A stretch of 64,000 nucleotides of DNA from JAVVEH01 sp032251435 (GTDB taxonomy: Bacteria > Verrucomicrobiota > Lentisphaeria > Oligosphaerales > MVZH01). The notes under the pieces were generated by a model. The model searched no databases. It worked only from the letters and a program-made list of their open reading frames with translations, and was not told the origin of the DNA. The position numbers and the translations under genes were made by a program. Of the stretch, positions 9,491 through 19,222 are shown piece after piece; position 1 is the stretch's first letter, and each line of letters begins with the position of its first letter. The stretch lies in the NCBI GenBank assembly GCA_032251435.1, contig JAVVEH010000024.1, positions 3,823 through 67,822 on the forward strand, written 5' to 3'.

Positions 9491-12091
9491 ATGTGTTTAT
9501 GTCTCATTTTTTGTTCAGGTCTCGCGGGACTGGTCTATCAAGTGCTGTGGATGAAACAGCTCGGATTGCTGTTCGGCAACACCTCCCACGCGGCCGCGGC
9601 GACGCTGGCGGCGTTTTTCGCCGGACTGGCGGTCGGCAGCTGGTTCTGGGGGAAACGCGTCGGCAAGAGTGGGAACGCCCTGCGCGCCTATGCCTGGCTG
9701 GAAACCGGCATCGCGGTCACGGCTTTGCTGTACTTTATCATCCTTGAATGCTTTTACGTGATGTATCCACTGGTCTACCAACGCGTCGATTCGGCGGCGC
9801 TTCTACTGCTGATAAAATTCAGCCTGGCCATCATCTTGATCTTCCCGCCGGCCTTTTGCATGGGGGGCACCATCCCGGCTATCGGTCAGTATCTCATCCG
9901 CCGACCGGAAACATTCGGTGGGTCAGCGGCTCTGCTGTACGGGATCAACACCTTGGGAGCGGCCGCGGGGGCGTTTCTGGCCGGTTTCTACCTGCCCCTG
10001 TGGTTCGGCTTCAGACTGACCTGCCTCGGGGCGATGACCCTCACCGGACTGGTCGCGGCGGCGGCGTTTCTGCTTTCCCGCCAGCCCTTACCACCTATGC
10101 AAGCGGATACCACAGTAAGTAAAACTGACAAGAAAAACCAAAAAACCCAAGAGGAGAAGGCGCCGCTCCCCGTCCCCCCTGGTACCAGGGGGGCCTCTCT
10201 TCGGCGCGGCGGCTGGTGGTTTTGGGGACTCTTTTCCCTTCCCTCCGGGCGCTGGGCCATTACGCTGGTTTGTTTTCTTTCCGGATTCGGGGTTCTGGCT
10301 TTGGAAGTCCTGTGGATACGCATGTTCTCCCAAGTGTTGGAAAATTCGGTCTACACCTTCGCGGCGATTTTGGTTATTGTTCTGCTCTGTCTGGCCGTGG
10401 GAGCGCTGATCAGTTCCGTCCTGGCCCGGCTCAAAGTCCCCGCGATGCCTCTTCTGGCCTTGCTGATTCTAGTCGGCGCCATCAGCGTCGCCGCCACCCC
10501 GTTTGTTTTTATGGGGCTGACCGATTCTTTGCGTATTCTCGTCTCCACCGGGAGCTGGACCGACTATGTGGCGCTGATCTTTAAAAATGGATTTCTCACT
10601 GTCGGTCCGCCGGCCTTGTTGCTGGGGACTGTGTTTCCGTTCCTGATGAAAGCCGAAGAAAAACACCTGATCGGGCCCGGCATGAGTCTCGGCCGACTGG
10701 CCGCCATTAACACCGCGGGCGCGATCCTGGGCTCGTTGCTGTGCGGGTTTGTCTTTCTGGAACTCTTGGGGATGTGGGGCTCGATGCAACTCATCGCCGC
10801 CATATATATTGTCGCCGCTCTGATTCTGCCCACGGGCTGGGGTATCGGAAGTATTATCACCAAAGTCGGGAGCGGCTTCTTTCTGATCCTCCTGTTCAGC
10901 ACACTCAGCCCCGCCCGCCTGCCAATCACCAGCACGGACCCTTTGCGGCAACAGGAAAAAATTCTGGAAGTCTGGGAAGGCAGTGACTGCACTGTGGCGG
11001 TCGCCCGGGACATGTATGGGCTGGCCATCAAAATTAACTCCCATTACGGGCTGGGATCCACTGGTTCCTACATGCAAGCCAAGTTTCAGGCGGATATTCC
11101 GCTCATGATCCGCCCGGAAACCGCGAGCGTCTTTTTTCTGGGAATGGGTACCGGCATCACGGCGGGAAGCGCTCTGGATCCGCAGTTTGAAAACATCACG
11201 CGGGTCGTCGCCTGTGAGTTGGTTCCCGAAGTGGTCACCGCCGCTGAAAAATACATGACCGATGTGAATGGCTTCGATTTCACCGGTGGACTGTTTACCG
11301 ACGACCGGGCGGCTATCATCGTTGAGGACGGCCGACATTACCTGATGGGCGGCGGGGAATCGTTTGACATGATTAACTCCGACCTGTTTGTCCCCTTCCG
11401 GTCCGGCGCCGGCAGTCTCTATACCCGGGAGCACTTCACGCAGTCAAAAAAGCGGCTCAACCCCGGCGGTCTGTTCGTACAGTGGTTGCCGCTCTATCAG
11501 CTCACTGAGAACGAATTCTCGATTATCGCCCGCACCATGCTCGACGTTTTCGACCAAGTGTCGCTCTGGCGCAACAATTTTCAACCGGGTGAAGAGGTTG
11601 TCGCCCTGATCGGTCACGCGGACTCCGCGCCCCTGCCGCCCTGCGACATTGACAGCCGGGCGGATAAACAATTGACCATCCAGGGCAAAGATCACCGTGA
11701 TCTTCAACACCTCCGCCTCCCCTTTAATCCGCAGACTGTTCTGTTCTTCTATTGCGGCAATCTGACCGCGGCCAGGGAGCTGTTCACCGCCTATCCGGTC
11801 AATACCGACGACAAGCCGTTAATCGAGTATATGGCCCCGCGGACTTACCGCAATGAAGGACAGAAAAAGTATCCCTGGTTCGTCGGCCCCCGGATAATCG
11901 ATCTGGTCACAGAGATTCAGACCCTCTGCCCGCCGGAGCATGACCCCTTGCTGGTCAACCGGACCGCGGCCAACCGCCGGTTGCCGCTGGCCGGTGCGGC
12001 CTTCCATCAGGCCCGCCTATGGGAGGTCACAGGGGATGAGCAAAAATGCCGGGCGGCTTGGGATCAGTTTGTTGACGCGTGGGTTGACTGA
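9491..12091 (+). CDS. Membrane-fused spermidine synthase-like protein
   Basis: 866 residues. Two hydrophobic blocks (about 1-205 and 230-485, each with several transmembrane helices), separated by a charged linker (about 208-235, rich in Lys, Gln and Pro), precede a soluble Rossmann domain (about 500-780) of the polyamine synthase fold: nucleotide loop FFLGMGTGITAGSAL, acidic residues around DDRAAIIVEDGRHY, then DMINSDLFVPF. The N-terminus (CSGLAGLVYQVLWMKQLGL) matches the usual start of such fused proteins, and an in-frame stop at 9479 fixes ATG 9491 as the first start. Spermidine synthases transfer aminopropyl from decarboxylated AdoMet; whether the membrane-fused forms do so is unknown. 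No speD or other polyamine gene is nearby. Confidence 0.75.
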   Translation: MCLCLIFCSGLAGLVYQVLWMKQLGLLFGNTSHAAAATLAAFFAGLAVGSWFWGKRVGKSGNALRAYAWLETGIAVTALLYFIILECFYVMYPLVYQRVDSAALLLLIKFSLAIILIFPPAFCMGGTIPAIGQYLIRRPETFGGSAALLYGINTLGAAAGAFLAGFYLPLWFGFRLTCLGAMTLTGLVAAAAFLLSRQPLPPMQADTTVSKTDKKNQKTQEEKAPLPVPPGTRGASLRRGGWWFWGLFSLPSGRWAITLVCFLSGFGVLALEVLWIRMFSQVLENSVYTFAAILVIVLLCLAVGALISSVLARLKVPAMPLLALLILVGAISVAATPFVFMGLTDSLRILVSTGSWTDYVALIFKNGFLTVGPPALLLGTVFPFLMKAEEKHLIGPGMSLGRLAAINTAGAILGSLLCGFVFLELLGMWGSMQLIAAIYIVAALILPTGWGIGSIITKVGSGFFLILLFSTLSPARLPITSTDPLRQQEKILEVWEGSDCTVAVARDMYGLAIKINSHYGLGSTGSYMQAKFQADIPLMIRPETASVFFLGMGTGITAGSALDPQFENITRVVACELVPEVVTAAEKYMTDVNGFDFTGGLFTDDRAAIIVEDGRHYLMGGGESFDMINSDLFVPFRSGAGSLYTREHFTQSKKRLNPGGLFVQWLPLYQLTENEFSIIARTMLDVFDQVSLWRNNFQPGEEVVALIGHADSAPLPPCDIDSRADKQLTIQGKDHRDLQHLRLPFNPQTVLFFYCGNLTAARELFTAYPVNTDDKPLIEYMAPRTYRNEGQKKYPWFVGPRIIDLVTEIQTLCPPEHDPLLVNRTAANRRLPLAGAAFHQARLWEVTGDEQKCRAAWDQFVDAWVD

Positions 12092-12234
12092 TTAATTCAT
12101 GTCAATGTGATTGAACGTCAAAGATGTGGTTGTGAATGTCTGTCGGCGTATGGCGCGGCTTCTTCGGCGCGGTAAATTACGGTGCGACGCGGGATCCGCG
12201 GAAAGAGCCATGCGAAAATTTGACAGGAAGAATG

Positions 12235-14661
12235 ATGACAGATATCCAGATTGAAGAGAAGAATGGGATCTTGGGACTCGCCAACCGGTTTAACCAGATC
12301 AGTATTAATCTGACAACCGGCACGTGGTCGGGTCGGGATCTCACGACGGACACCCTGGTCTTTAAAGACGCTCAATTCCGTGTCGATAAATACGGTCAGC
12401 CAACCTGGGCGGCTCCCGAAACCGACATCACCTGGACACGGGAAACATCCACATCCGTCTTCGGTCCGGGCGAGACGGCCATTCTGACCTTCATCCCCCG
12501 GGCGGGCTATGAGCCGACTCGCATATTGACCATTCGGCTTTATGAAGACCACGCATTCATCGAGATCGGCTGGGGGATCACGAATCCATTTGACTACCCG
12601 GTGCGAATTAAAGACGTGGAAGTCCTGTATGGGGGAGAGTTGTTCGCCGGGCAAACCGTTGACCAACCCCGGGTCCTGCGCAGCGGGGCCGGAGCGGAAC
12701 CTAACCAGGTGGAAAAAGGCTGGGAGATAGAAGCGCATAACGGGGCCCTGCTCACCTACGAAAATCGTGGGGCGCGGCGGTCTCTGTTCGCGGGCGGGCT
12801 GGCTTACAAAGAATTTGCCCGGCGCGTCGAACTGCTCAATGGTGAAAAAGTGTGGCGGCATCCGGGACGAAGTATCCTCAAACGCGAAGGCTTTCGAAAC
12901 ATGTCCATCGCCTGCTGGGACCCGCAGGGAAAGATGATTCCCCCGAAAACAACTTACATGAGTCCCGACACGGTCTATCTGGATGTTGTGACGGCCGATC
13001 CGTTTGCCTCTGCCGAAGCCTATGGCGAGGCCCTGCGCAAGGCAAACAATGCCCATCCCAAAACCTATGATTTCCCGACGCTTTGCGGCTGGATGGTGTC
13101 GACCAAACATCTCGGTGAAGGCAAGCCGATCAACAACTCTCCGGGGCTGGTTGAACAGACCCGGATTGCCAAAGAGCGCGGCTTTATGAAGTATTCACCG
13201 CTGGCGGTACGTCTGGAGCCGGATACCTACTGCCAGGGATATTACGGTAACACACAGCAAGGCTGGTGGGATAATGAGCATTGGGGCATGTACGGCCCGG
13301 GCGGCGGTGGAGCGCCGGATCCGGATGCCGCCTCTCTTCAAAAACCCTATGAGACATTTGCCAAATTCTGCCGGGCAGTCAGCGATCTCGGCGGCATCCC
13401 CTTTACCTATTTTCAAAGCAGTATGCCGTCCAATGACTTTGCCGTGGCTCATCCGGACTGGATGCTCAATAACGACATCTCCCAATTACATCTGCATCAC
13501 GCGCATCATCGTCCACTCGTACGCTATGACTATACAGAGACCGGCTTCCGTGATCACTGCCTAAACGTTTGGAAACGGCTGCGCAGAGCAGGTCTCAAAG
13601 GCATCAAATTTGATTACCCCGAAACAGCCTGGGCCAGTCATGGCGGTTTTGAAGACACCAGCTTTACAACCACCTCTGCCTACTGCGAGATGTACCGGCT
13701 GTGCCGGGAAGGTCTGGGCGAAGAGGGCTATATCCATGAGCGTAACCTTGGCGGAGCCACTCACGAGGCCGCCCCGCGGTTGGATGCCACGGCCGGGATT
13801 GTCGATCTCCAGCGTGTCTGGGGCGACGCCAGCCACTTTGAGCCGGAAATGGCCTCGCGCATGGGCCTTCGCTGGTACAAAAGCCGCACTGTTTTTATCT
13901 ATTACCCCGACGGGAAATCCTTTCACAGCGACGGCAAAGCCCTGCCTACCTACAAACGGCGGGCGTTTTTAACCCTTATCGCGTTTCTTTCCGGACGGCT
14001 GGAAATCGGCACATCCATTGGCAGCATGACCGATGAGATGTTTCACGACACCACCCGCCTCTATCCCATGCTGGGCGGCACCACCTCGCCGCGCCCTGTC
14101 GACATGCTTTTGGATAAAGCGCACCCCGAAGTGTACGTCTACACCGTCACGAATGACTGGTGCCAGGTCCTTCTGGTCAACAATAACAAACGGGGATCCA
14201 AAGTCATCTCCGCCCCGATTTCGGGTGATCAGGCCGCCACGGGTTCGTTGGGATTGGACGCGGGCGCCAGCTATCATGTCTTTGACTTCTGGAATCAGGC
14301 CTATGTGGGGCTGTTCAAGGGAACCGGATCCGTTTCCATGAAGCTCCGGGCCGGCGAAGTCGCCATGCTGTCCGTCCGCCAAGTCATGGATCATCCCCAG
14401 GCCGTATCCACCAACCGCCATATCATGCAGGGCATGATGGAGTGTCACGACATCACCTGGAATCCTCAAGAAAAAGCCCTGACCGGCGCGGTGGATGTCA
14501 TCGGGGGTGAGGAGTTTATCCTGACCATCGCCGGCAACGGCTTAACCCCGAAACACTGTGACAACGCCGTGATTCAAAAACGCGTCGGCGAAAAAGGATT
14601 GATCGACCTGATGTTCAGCAATCCGGAAAACACCAGCCAGTCATTCGAACTTCGTTTTTAA
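12235..14661 (+). CDS. Putative alpha-galactosidase-like glycoside hydrolase (clan GH-D type)
   Basis: 808 residues from ATG 12235, with AGGAAG just upstream; ATG 12232 is equally possible, ATG 12136 is not supported. The N-terminal 290 residues are beta-rich (ISINLTTGTWSGRD). A TIM-barrel-like region follows from about 290, with the candidate nucleophile Asp in GLKGIKFDYPETAW, then a beta C-terminal domain. GIKFDYPE is how GH27/36-type enzymes present their nucleophile, but the overall match is loose and the acid/base residue is not obvious. No signal peptide. It sits between the SpeE-like gene and a GH2 enzyme, consistent with galactoside breakdown. The exact family needs a profile search. 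Confidence 0.6.
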   Translation: MTDIQIEEKNGILGLANRFNQISINLTTGTWSGRDLTTDTLVFKDAQFRVDKYGQPTWAAPETDITWTRETSTSVFGPGETAILTFIPRAGYEPTRILTIRLYEDHAFIEIGWGITNPFDYPVRIKDVEVLYGGELFAGQTVDQPRVLRSGAGAEPNQVEKGWEIEAHNGALLTYENRGARRSLFAGGLAYKEFARRVELLNGEKVWRHPGRSILKREGFRNMSIACWDPQGKMIPPKTTYMSPDTVYLDVVTADPFASAEAYGEALRKANNAHPKTYDFPTLCGWMVSTKHLGEGKPINNSPGLVEQTRIAKERGFMKYSPLAVRLEPDTYCQGYYGNTQQGWWDNEHWGMYGPGGGGAPDPDAASLQKPYETFAKFCRAVSDLGGIPFTYFQSSMPSNDFAVAHPDWMLNNDISQLHLHHAHHRPLVRYDYTETGFRDHCLNVWKRLRRAGLKGIKFDYPETAWASHGGFEDTSFTTTSAYCEMYRLCREGLGEEGYIHERNLGGATHEAAPRLDATAGIVDLQRVWGDASHFEPEMASRMGLRWYKSRTVFIYYPDGKSFHSDGKALPTYKRRAFLTLIAFLSGRLEIGTSIGSMTDEMFHDTTRLYPMLGGTTSPRPVDMLLDKAHPEVYVYTVTNDWCQVLLVNNNKRGSKVISAPISGDQAATGSLGLDAGASYHVFDFWNQAYVGLFKGTGSVSMKLRAGEVAMLSVRQVMDHPQAVSTNRHIMQGMMECHDITWNPQEKALTGAVDVIGGEEFILTIAGNGLTPKHCDNAVIQKRVGEKGLIDLMFSNPENTSQSFELRF

Positions 14662-14817
14662 GAAGCCTCTCGCAAAGGCCGCGTGTTGGAGCGTCTTTGT
14701 CCCCAAAGGCATCCGTGCCGGTCAAGCAACCGTCTTTTACTGGTGGGTCAATGCCAGTCAACCTTATCCCGCCCGCTGGAATGGCGCAATAAAATATGTG
14801 CCTGGCCGAATTAATTA

Positions 14818-14845
14818 TTGCCTGTTTTTTTGCGGGAGCTATATT
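14818..14845 (+). promoter_or_regulatory. Candidate promoter of the GH2 beta-galactosidase gene
   Basis: TTGCCT, 16-base spacer, TATATT, about 70 bases before the start codon. The 255 bases between the two hydrolase genes hold nothing else I recognise. Confidence 0.4.
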
Positions 14846-14916
14846 TGGTGTCTAATCGACAGCTTCTCACCCCCCCTTTGTCAACATTCGCTGAAACACT
14901 TGATCGGGATAACGAT

Positions 14917-17385
14917 ATGAGACACAGAAAAACAATTGATTCGAACTGGCTGTTTCAGCTTGGGGACGACAGCCGGGCGCTTGAGCCCGGTTTTGATGAC
15001 AGCGGCTGGCGGGTGGTGGATCTGCCGCACGACTGGTCGGTCGAAGCCACCCCCGATCCCGACAACCCGGCCCAGGCCGGCGGTGGGTTTTTCCCCGGAG
15101 GTCTCGGGTGGTACCGGAAAGAGCTGAACATTCCCGAAGACCTCGGCGATCGGCGGATGCTCATCGAGTTCGACGGGGTCTACATGAACAGCGAAGTCTG
15201 GTGCAATGGACGCTTCTGCGGGGTGCGTCCGTATGGCTACAGCAGTTTCTGCTATGATATCACGCCCTTTGTCACCCCGGGAGAACCAGCGGTCATCGCC
15301 GTCCGGGTCGACAACTCCCGTCAAAAGAATTCACGTTGGTATTCCGGTTCAGGCATTTACCGCCATGTCTGGCTGACCTTGGCCAGTCCTGTCCGCGTGG
15401 ATCACTGGGGGACCTGTTTGAAAACGACGGACGTGTCCGCGGAATCCGCGACCATTGAGTGCGACATTCACCTGGTCAATGATCGTGAGGAAGCGGTCGA
15501 TGTCGAGATTCGGCCGACAGTTATTGATCCCGCCGGGGGTGAGGTTTCTATTGCCAGCGCCGCGGGCGGCGCTTTCACGTTGCCTCCTGGAAAACGGACA
15601 TCAAGCGCGGATGTCGTGCTGAGAAGTCTGACGCGTGAAACGGCCGAAGCGTCACATGCGAGTCTGCGCTTTGCGATCACTCCGCCTTCGTTATGGTCTC
15701 CCGACACACCCGCTCTTTACACCTTGCGCCTGGATATTTATTGCCAGGGGCAGACCGTCGACACACATGACACCCGCTTTGGCATCCGCGCGATTCGTTT
15801 CGACGCGGACCAAGGGTTCTTCCTGAATGGGGCGAATATCAAACTCAGAGGTGTCAATGAGCATCATGACGCCGGGTGTCTGGGCGCGGCCGTTCCCGAT
15901 GATGTGATCCGGCGCCGGTTTCGGATACTCAAGCAGATGGGGTGCAACGCCATCCGTGTCGCCCATAATCCGGCATCACCGACGTTTCTGGATCTCTGCG
16001 ACGAAATGGGCTTCATGGTGGTGGAAGACGCCTTTGATGAATGGCGGGACGGGAAAACGCCTTTTGGCTATCAGCTTTACTGGGACCAATGGTGGGAACG
16101 GGATCTAGTCGATATGATTCACCGGGACCGTAATCACCCCAGTATTGTCATGTGGTCGGTGGGTAACGAAATCAAAGAAGTCAGAATGGGTCGGTCTGAG
16201 GGCTTGCCGATGATGGAAGCGCTGCGCGAGGTCTGCCACCGGGAGGATCCGACCCGGCCCATGACCTGCGGTTGCTGCAACACCCGGGAGACGCTGGCGG
16301 CCGGGTATCAGAACTTTATGGACATCATGGGCTACAATGGCGGCGGGGGCGGCTGCTTTGACTACGAAAAAGATCACGCCGCCTATCCGGAGATGGTGAT
16401 GTTCGCCAGTGAAGTGCCGCATTCCCTCCAGACCCGCGGGGTCTACCGCACCCGGACCTGGTACCGGGACCTGGCCCGCAATCCGGCTGTCGAGCGCCTC
16501 GAAGTTCCCCATTACACGGATGAGGAACTCTTCATTATCTTTGACAAACACTATCAATCATCGTATGACAACGCCATGGTGCGCATTTCTTCCATTGACT
16601 CCTGGCGCTTCACCCGGGACCTGCCCTTTATGTGCGGTGAATTCCGCTGGACGGGTTTCGACTATCTCGGGGAATGCTACGGTTGGCCGGCCAAGAGCTG
16701 GAATTTCGGGATCATTGACCTGTGCGGCTTCCCCAAAGACACCTACTATTTTTACCAGAGTCAATGGACCAGCACGCCGATGGTTCACGTCCTGCCGCAC
16801 TGGAGCTGGCCGGGATTTGAGGGGAAAACCATTCCTGTCATTGCCTACAGTAATTGTGACACCGTTGAATTGTTTCTCGATGATAAATCCCTGGGGATTC
16901 AGAATTGGGATAATGCTGCCATGCAGCTGCGCTGGGATGTCCCTTATCAGCCGGGAACACTGAAAGCGGTGGGCTACCGTGATGGCAAAGAGGCCGCCAC
17001 CTGTGTTCATGAAACCGCTGGGCAAGCCGCGGCGTTGACGCTTTCCGCCGATGCGATGAGCATCCGGGCCGATGGCACGGGCATCGGTCACGTGGTGGTC
17101 ACCGTCGTCGACGCGGAGGGACGCTTTGTCCCGCACGCCCATCAGGAAATCACGGTTGAGGTCGAAGGCCCCGCCACATTGATTGGCCTGGAAAATGGCG
17201 ATCCCATTGACAGTACCAATTATAAACTGAATCATCGCCATGCCTTCCATGGGATGATGCTGGCCATTGTCCAGAGCACCGGCACGGTCGGCACCATCAC
17301 TGTCACCGCCTGCGCTGAGGGCTTGGAAGCGGGGAACTGTGTGGTTGTCGCGGAAGCTGTAAAGAGACCCCGCGCCGCGGGATGA
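14917..17385 (+). CDS. Beta-galactosidase-type glycoside hydrolase family 2 with DUF4982-like C-terminus
   Basis: 822 residues from ATG 14917 (MRHRKTIDSNWLFQLGD), the normal family start; the frame stays open upstream to a TTG at 14818, inside the promoter candidate. Order: sugar-binding jelly roll with VDLPHDWSVE, Ig-like domain, TIM barrel from about 300 (LRGVNEHHDAGCLGAA), Ig-like DUF4982-type region and a further beta domain (about 640-822). Acid/base Glu418 is in SVGNEIKE, nucleophile Glu575 in CGEFRWTGFDY. It should cleave terminal beta-galactosides or related glycosides; specificity within GH2 cannot be read from sequence. No signal peptide. A small hairpin (GCGCC TGAA GGCGC, 17391-17404) follows before the convergent transporter gene. 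Confidence 0.88.
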   Translation: MRHRKTIDSNWLFQLGDDSRALEPGFDDSGWRVVDLPHDWSVEATPDPDNPAQAGGGFFPGGLGWYRKELNIPEDLGDRRMLIEFDGVYMNSEVWCNGRFCGVRPYGYSSFCYDITPFVTPGEPAVIAVRVDNSRQKNSRWYSGSGIYRHVWLTLASPVRVDHWGTCLKTTDVSAESATIECDIHLVNDREEAVDVEIRPTVIDPAGGEVSIASAAGGAFTLPPGKRTSSADVVLRSLTRETAEASHASLRFAITPPSLWSPDTPALYTLRLDIYCQGQTVDTHDTRFGIRAIRFDADQGFFLNGANIKLRGVNEHHDAGCLGAAVPDDVIRRRFRILKQMGCNAIRVAHNPASPTFLDLCDEMGFMVVEDAFDEWRDGKTPFGYQLYWDQWWERDLVDMIHRDRNHPSIVMWSVGNEIKEVRMGRSEGLPMMEALREVCHREDPTRPMTCGCCNTRETLAAGYQNFMDIMGYNGGGGGCFDYEKDHAAYPEMVMFASEVPHSLQTRGVYRTRTWYRDLARNPAVERLEVPHYTDEELFIIFDKHYQSSYDNAMVRISSIDSWRFTRDLPFMCGEFRWTGFDYLGECYGWPAKSWNFGIIDLCGFPKDTYYFYQSQWTSTPMVHVLPHWSWPGFEGKTIPVIAYSNCDTVELFLDDKSLGIQNWDNAAMQLRWDVPYQPGTLKAVGYRDGKEAATCVHETAGQAAALTLSADAMSIRADGTGIGHVVVTVVDAEGRFVPHAHQEITVEVEGPATLIGLENGDPIDSTNYKLNHRHAFHGMMLAIVQSTGTVGTITVTACAEGLEAGNCVVVAEAVKRPRAAG

Positions 17386-17441
17386 AATGAGCGCCTGAAG
17401 GCGCGGTCAAGTCCAAATCGCTAATCGGGATCGGGCCGCCA

Positions 17442-18635
17442 TCACGGGGTGTCCGCGCGGATGCCTGATAAGGAGGCGGCGCTTCGCTTAAACGCATGGC
17501 CATTGATAATTAGCAGACTGGCGGCGGCCGCGACCAGCGCGACGCAGATATACAGCGGGACGGTGTATGAGGCGGTCACATCAGCCAGATATCCCCCGAC
17601 ACCCGGGCCGATGAGCCCGGCCACCCCATAGGCGAGAAAGCACCAGGGATAGAGGCGGGGGAAGGCTGACGCCCCGAAGTGGCGTGATATGGCTGACGCG
17701 TAGACGACGAAGTTGGCCCCGAATCCGAAGCCAAGCAAGCCGACGCAGAGAAAGAGACCCCATACGGGCAGCGGCGTAAGCAAGAGCCCGGCGGTGAGGG
17801 CGAAACCGCCTAAAGACAAGGGCATGGTTTTGTGGCCAATGCCGTCGAAGGCGTGTCCCCACGCGATTCTTCCCGCCGCGTTGCCGACCGCGAAGACGGA
17901 TATGGAGACGGCCGCCTGCCCCTCCGTCAACCCGGCCTTTATGACCATTGGCGCCAAGTTGCCGATAATCAGCAACCCGGCGAAGGTTCCGGCGAACATC
18001 CCTGTGGCAATCAAAAAGAAGGGCCATGTGAACGCTCCCGCCGCCGCCTGGAAGGCTTGAGTCCCTGTTCCGGATGACGGCGGATCGGCCAGAACAGACG
18101 CCGCGAGGAATAGAACCGCGCCCGAACAGACACCGAACCAGCGGAAGAAAACCAGCACATCCATCCCCTCGATCAGCAGGTATTCCGCCACCGTCGCGAG
18201 CAGAACCGCCCCGCCGCCAAATCCCGCGACAACCACGCCGGTGACCAGCCCTTTCTTGTGCGGAAACCACTTCATTCCCACCGATAACGGGCAGACATAA
18301 CCGAAACCAATACCCGCCCCGGCGATGACACCCACGCCCAGAAGCAGCACTGGAAAGGAATCCCCGGACACGGAGGCCAGCAGATAGCCGCTCATAAACA
18401 GGCATGCGGCGACGCTGGCGGTCAGCCGCGGGCCTTTCCGCGTCAGGAGCCGTCCCGCCGCGATCATGGAAACGGTGAAGGTGAGAATGGTCACACCAAA
18501 GATGAATCCGCATTGACCAGCCGTCAAGTCATGCGTTTTCATCAGATAGGGAACGAATGTGCTCCATGCGTATATTCCTCCCAGAATTGTTTGGATCAAG
18601 CATCCCGCCGCCAGAATCAGCCATCGTCGTCTCAT
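17442..18635 (-). CDS. OFA-type major facilitator superfamily transporter
   Basis: 397 residues with twelve predicted transmembrane helices. The start MRRRWLILAAGCLIQTILGG and the GIGFGYVCPLSVGMKWFPHKKG loop between the N-terminal helices are typical of the oxalate/formate antiporter (OFA) family, which moves small monocarboxylates. ATG 18635 has AAGGAG 9 bases upstream; the frame stays open 119 codons further upstream but that part runs through the regulator gene in another frame and is not coding. It is 17 bases downstream of the winged-helix regulator and surely co-transcribed. Substrate unknown. Confidence 0.85.
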   Translation of the reverse strand: MRRRWLILAAGCLIQTILGGIYAWSTFVPYLMKTHDLTAGQCGFIFGVTILTFTVSMIAAGRLLTRKGPRLTASVAACLFMSGYLLASVSGDSFPVLLLGVGVIAGAGIGFGYVCPLSVGMKWFPHKKGLVTGVVVAGFGGGAVLLATVAEYLLIEGMDVLVFFRWFGVCSGAVLFLAASVLADPPSSGTGTQAFQAAAGAFTWPFFLIATGMFAGTFAGLLIIGNLAPMVIKAGLTEGQAAVSISVFAVGNAAGRIAWGHAFDGIGHKTMPLSLGGFALTAGLLLTPLPVWGLFLCVGLLGFGFGANFVVYASAISRHFGASAFPRLYPWCFLAYGVAGLIGPGVGGYLADVTASYTVPLYICVALVAAAASLLIINGHAFKRSAASLSGIRADTP

Positions 18636-18652
18636 GTCAAACTCCTTGTCAT

Positions 18653-18940
18653 TCACCCGCGGTCGATCAAGCGGATCAAGTCCGCCACCTGCCGATGTTC
18701 CTCCATGGGGTGGCGCAAATTTTTTTCCGGATGCGTGACATACACATTGCATCGACCATCCCGTCTCACATCCACAAAGCCGGCTTCGATCAAATCGGAG
18801 ACAATGCGATGCACCGCCCGTTCGGTGATCCCGACTCCGTCGGCGATATCCCGCAACCGGCAATCCGGATCTTGAGCGATGCGCAAAAGCACATGGGCGT
18901 GATTGGTCAAAAAGGTCCAGTTTGATCGGGTGTCGGTCAT
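18653..18940 (-). CDS. Small winged helix-turn-helix transcriptional regulator
   Basis: 95 residues; the helix-turn-helix reads LRDIADGVGITERAVHRIVSDL, with a wing-like VRRDGRCNVYVTHP after it, as in MarR/ArsR-like regulators with an Lrp-type N-terminal helix-turn-helix. AGGATG precedes ATG 18940. It is the first gene of a two-gene unit with the MFS transporter, so it likely controls that transporter and itself. A 6-bp inverted repeat at 19013-19032 in the divergent region is a possible operator. Confidence 0.75.
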   Translation of the reverse strand: MTDTRSNWTFLTNHAHVLLRIAQDPDCRLRDIADGVGITERAVHRIVSDLIEAGFVDVRRDGRCNVYVTHPEKNLRHPMEEHRQVADLIRLIDRG

Positions 18941-19012
18941 GTGAACATCCTGTCGCCGTCAGGTTTCGGTTTGTCCGGATAATATAATGATTCAATTTTC
19001 AAGAATCAAATT

Positions 19013-19032
19013 ACATGAATAACATTTCATGT
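19013..19032. promoter_or_regulatory. Inverted repeat, candidate operator
   Basis: ACATGA, 8 bases, TCATGT in an AT-rich stretch with ATAATATAATG nearby, upstream of the regulator-transporter unit. A dimeric winged-helix protein could bind here; this is inference only. Confidence 0.35.
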
Positions 19033-19113
19033 GTTCAGCCGGCAGTCGTCAAAAATATCGTTCCAAGGTGTTGTTCCTGACTTGCAATACCAGCATGGTT
19101 TATTATCGTAGGG

Positions 19114-19146
19114 AAAAAGCGGGGTTTGGTTTTCACGCCGCTTTTT
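19114..19146 (+). promoter_or_regulatory. First leader hairpin upstream of bacteriohemerythrin
   Basis: AAAAAGCGG and CCGCTTTTT form a perfect 9-bp stem with a 15-base loop. Together with the next hairpin it makes a two-stem leader. Confidence 0.5.
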
Positions 19147-19170
19147 CAAATTTGACTAACAGCCATCTCT

Positions 19171-19208
19171 CATCCGCCGGTGAGTTCGCCTTTGGCGGAT
19201 GGTTTTTT
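19171..19208 (+). terminator. Terminator-like hairpin in the leader of bacteriohemerythrin (possible attenuator)
   Basis: CATCCGCC pairs with GGCGGATG (8 bp, 15-base loop), followed by G and six T. The T-run ends 15 bases before the start codon and just before the ribosome binding site AGAGGGGG, which leaves no room for a promoter after it. A terminator here makes sense only if regulated. Confidence 0.55.
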
Positions 19209-19222
19209 ATAGAGGGGGAAAT

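Noticed and set aside
17391..17404. Hairpin GCGCC TGAA GGCGC between the convergent GH2 and transporter genes as a terminator.
   Set aside because: Only five pairs and no T-run on either strand; kept as a remark only.
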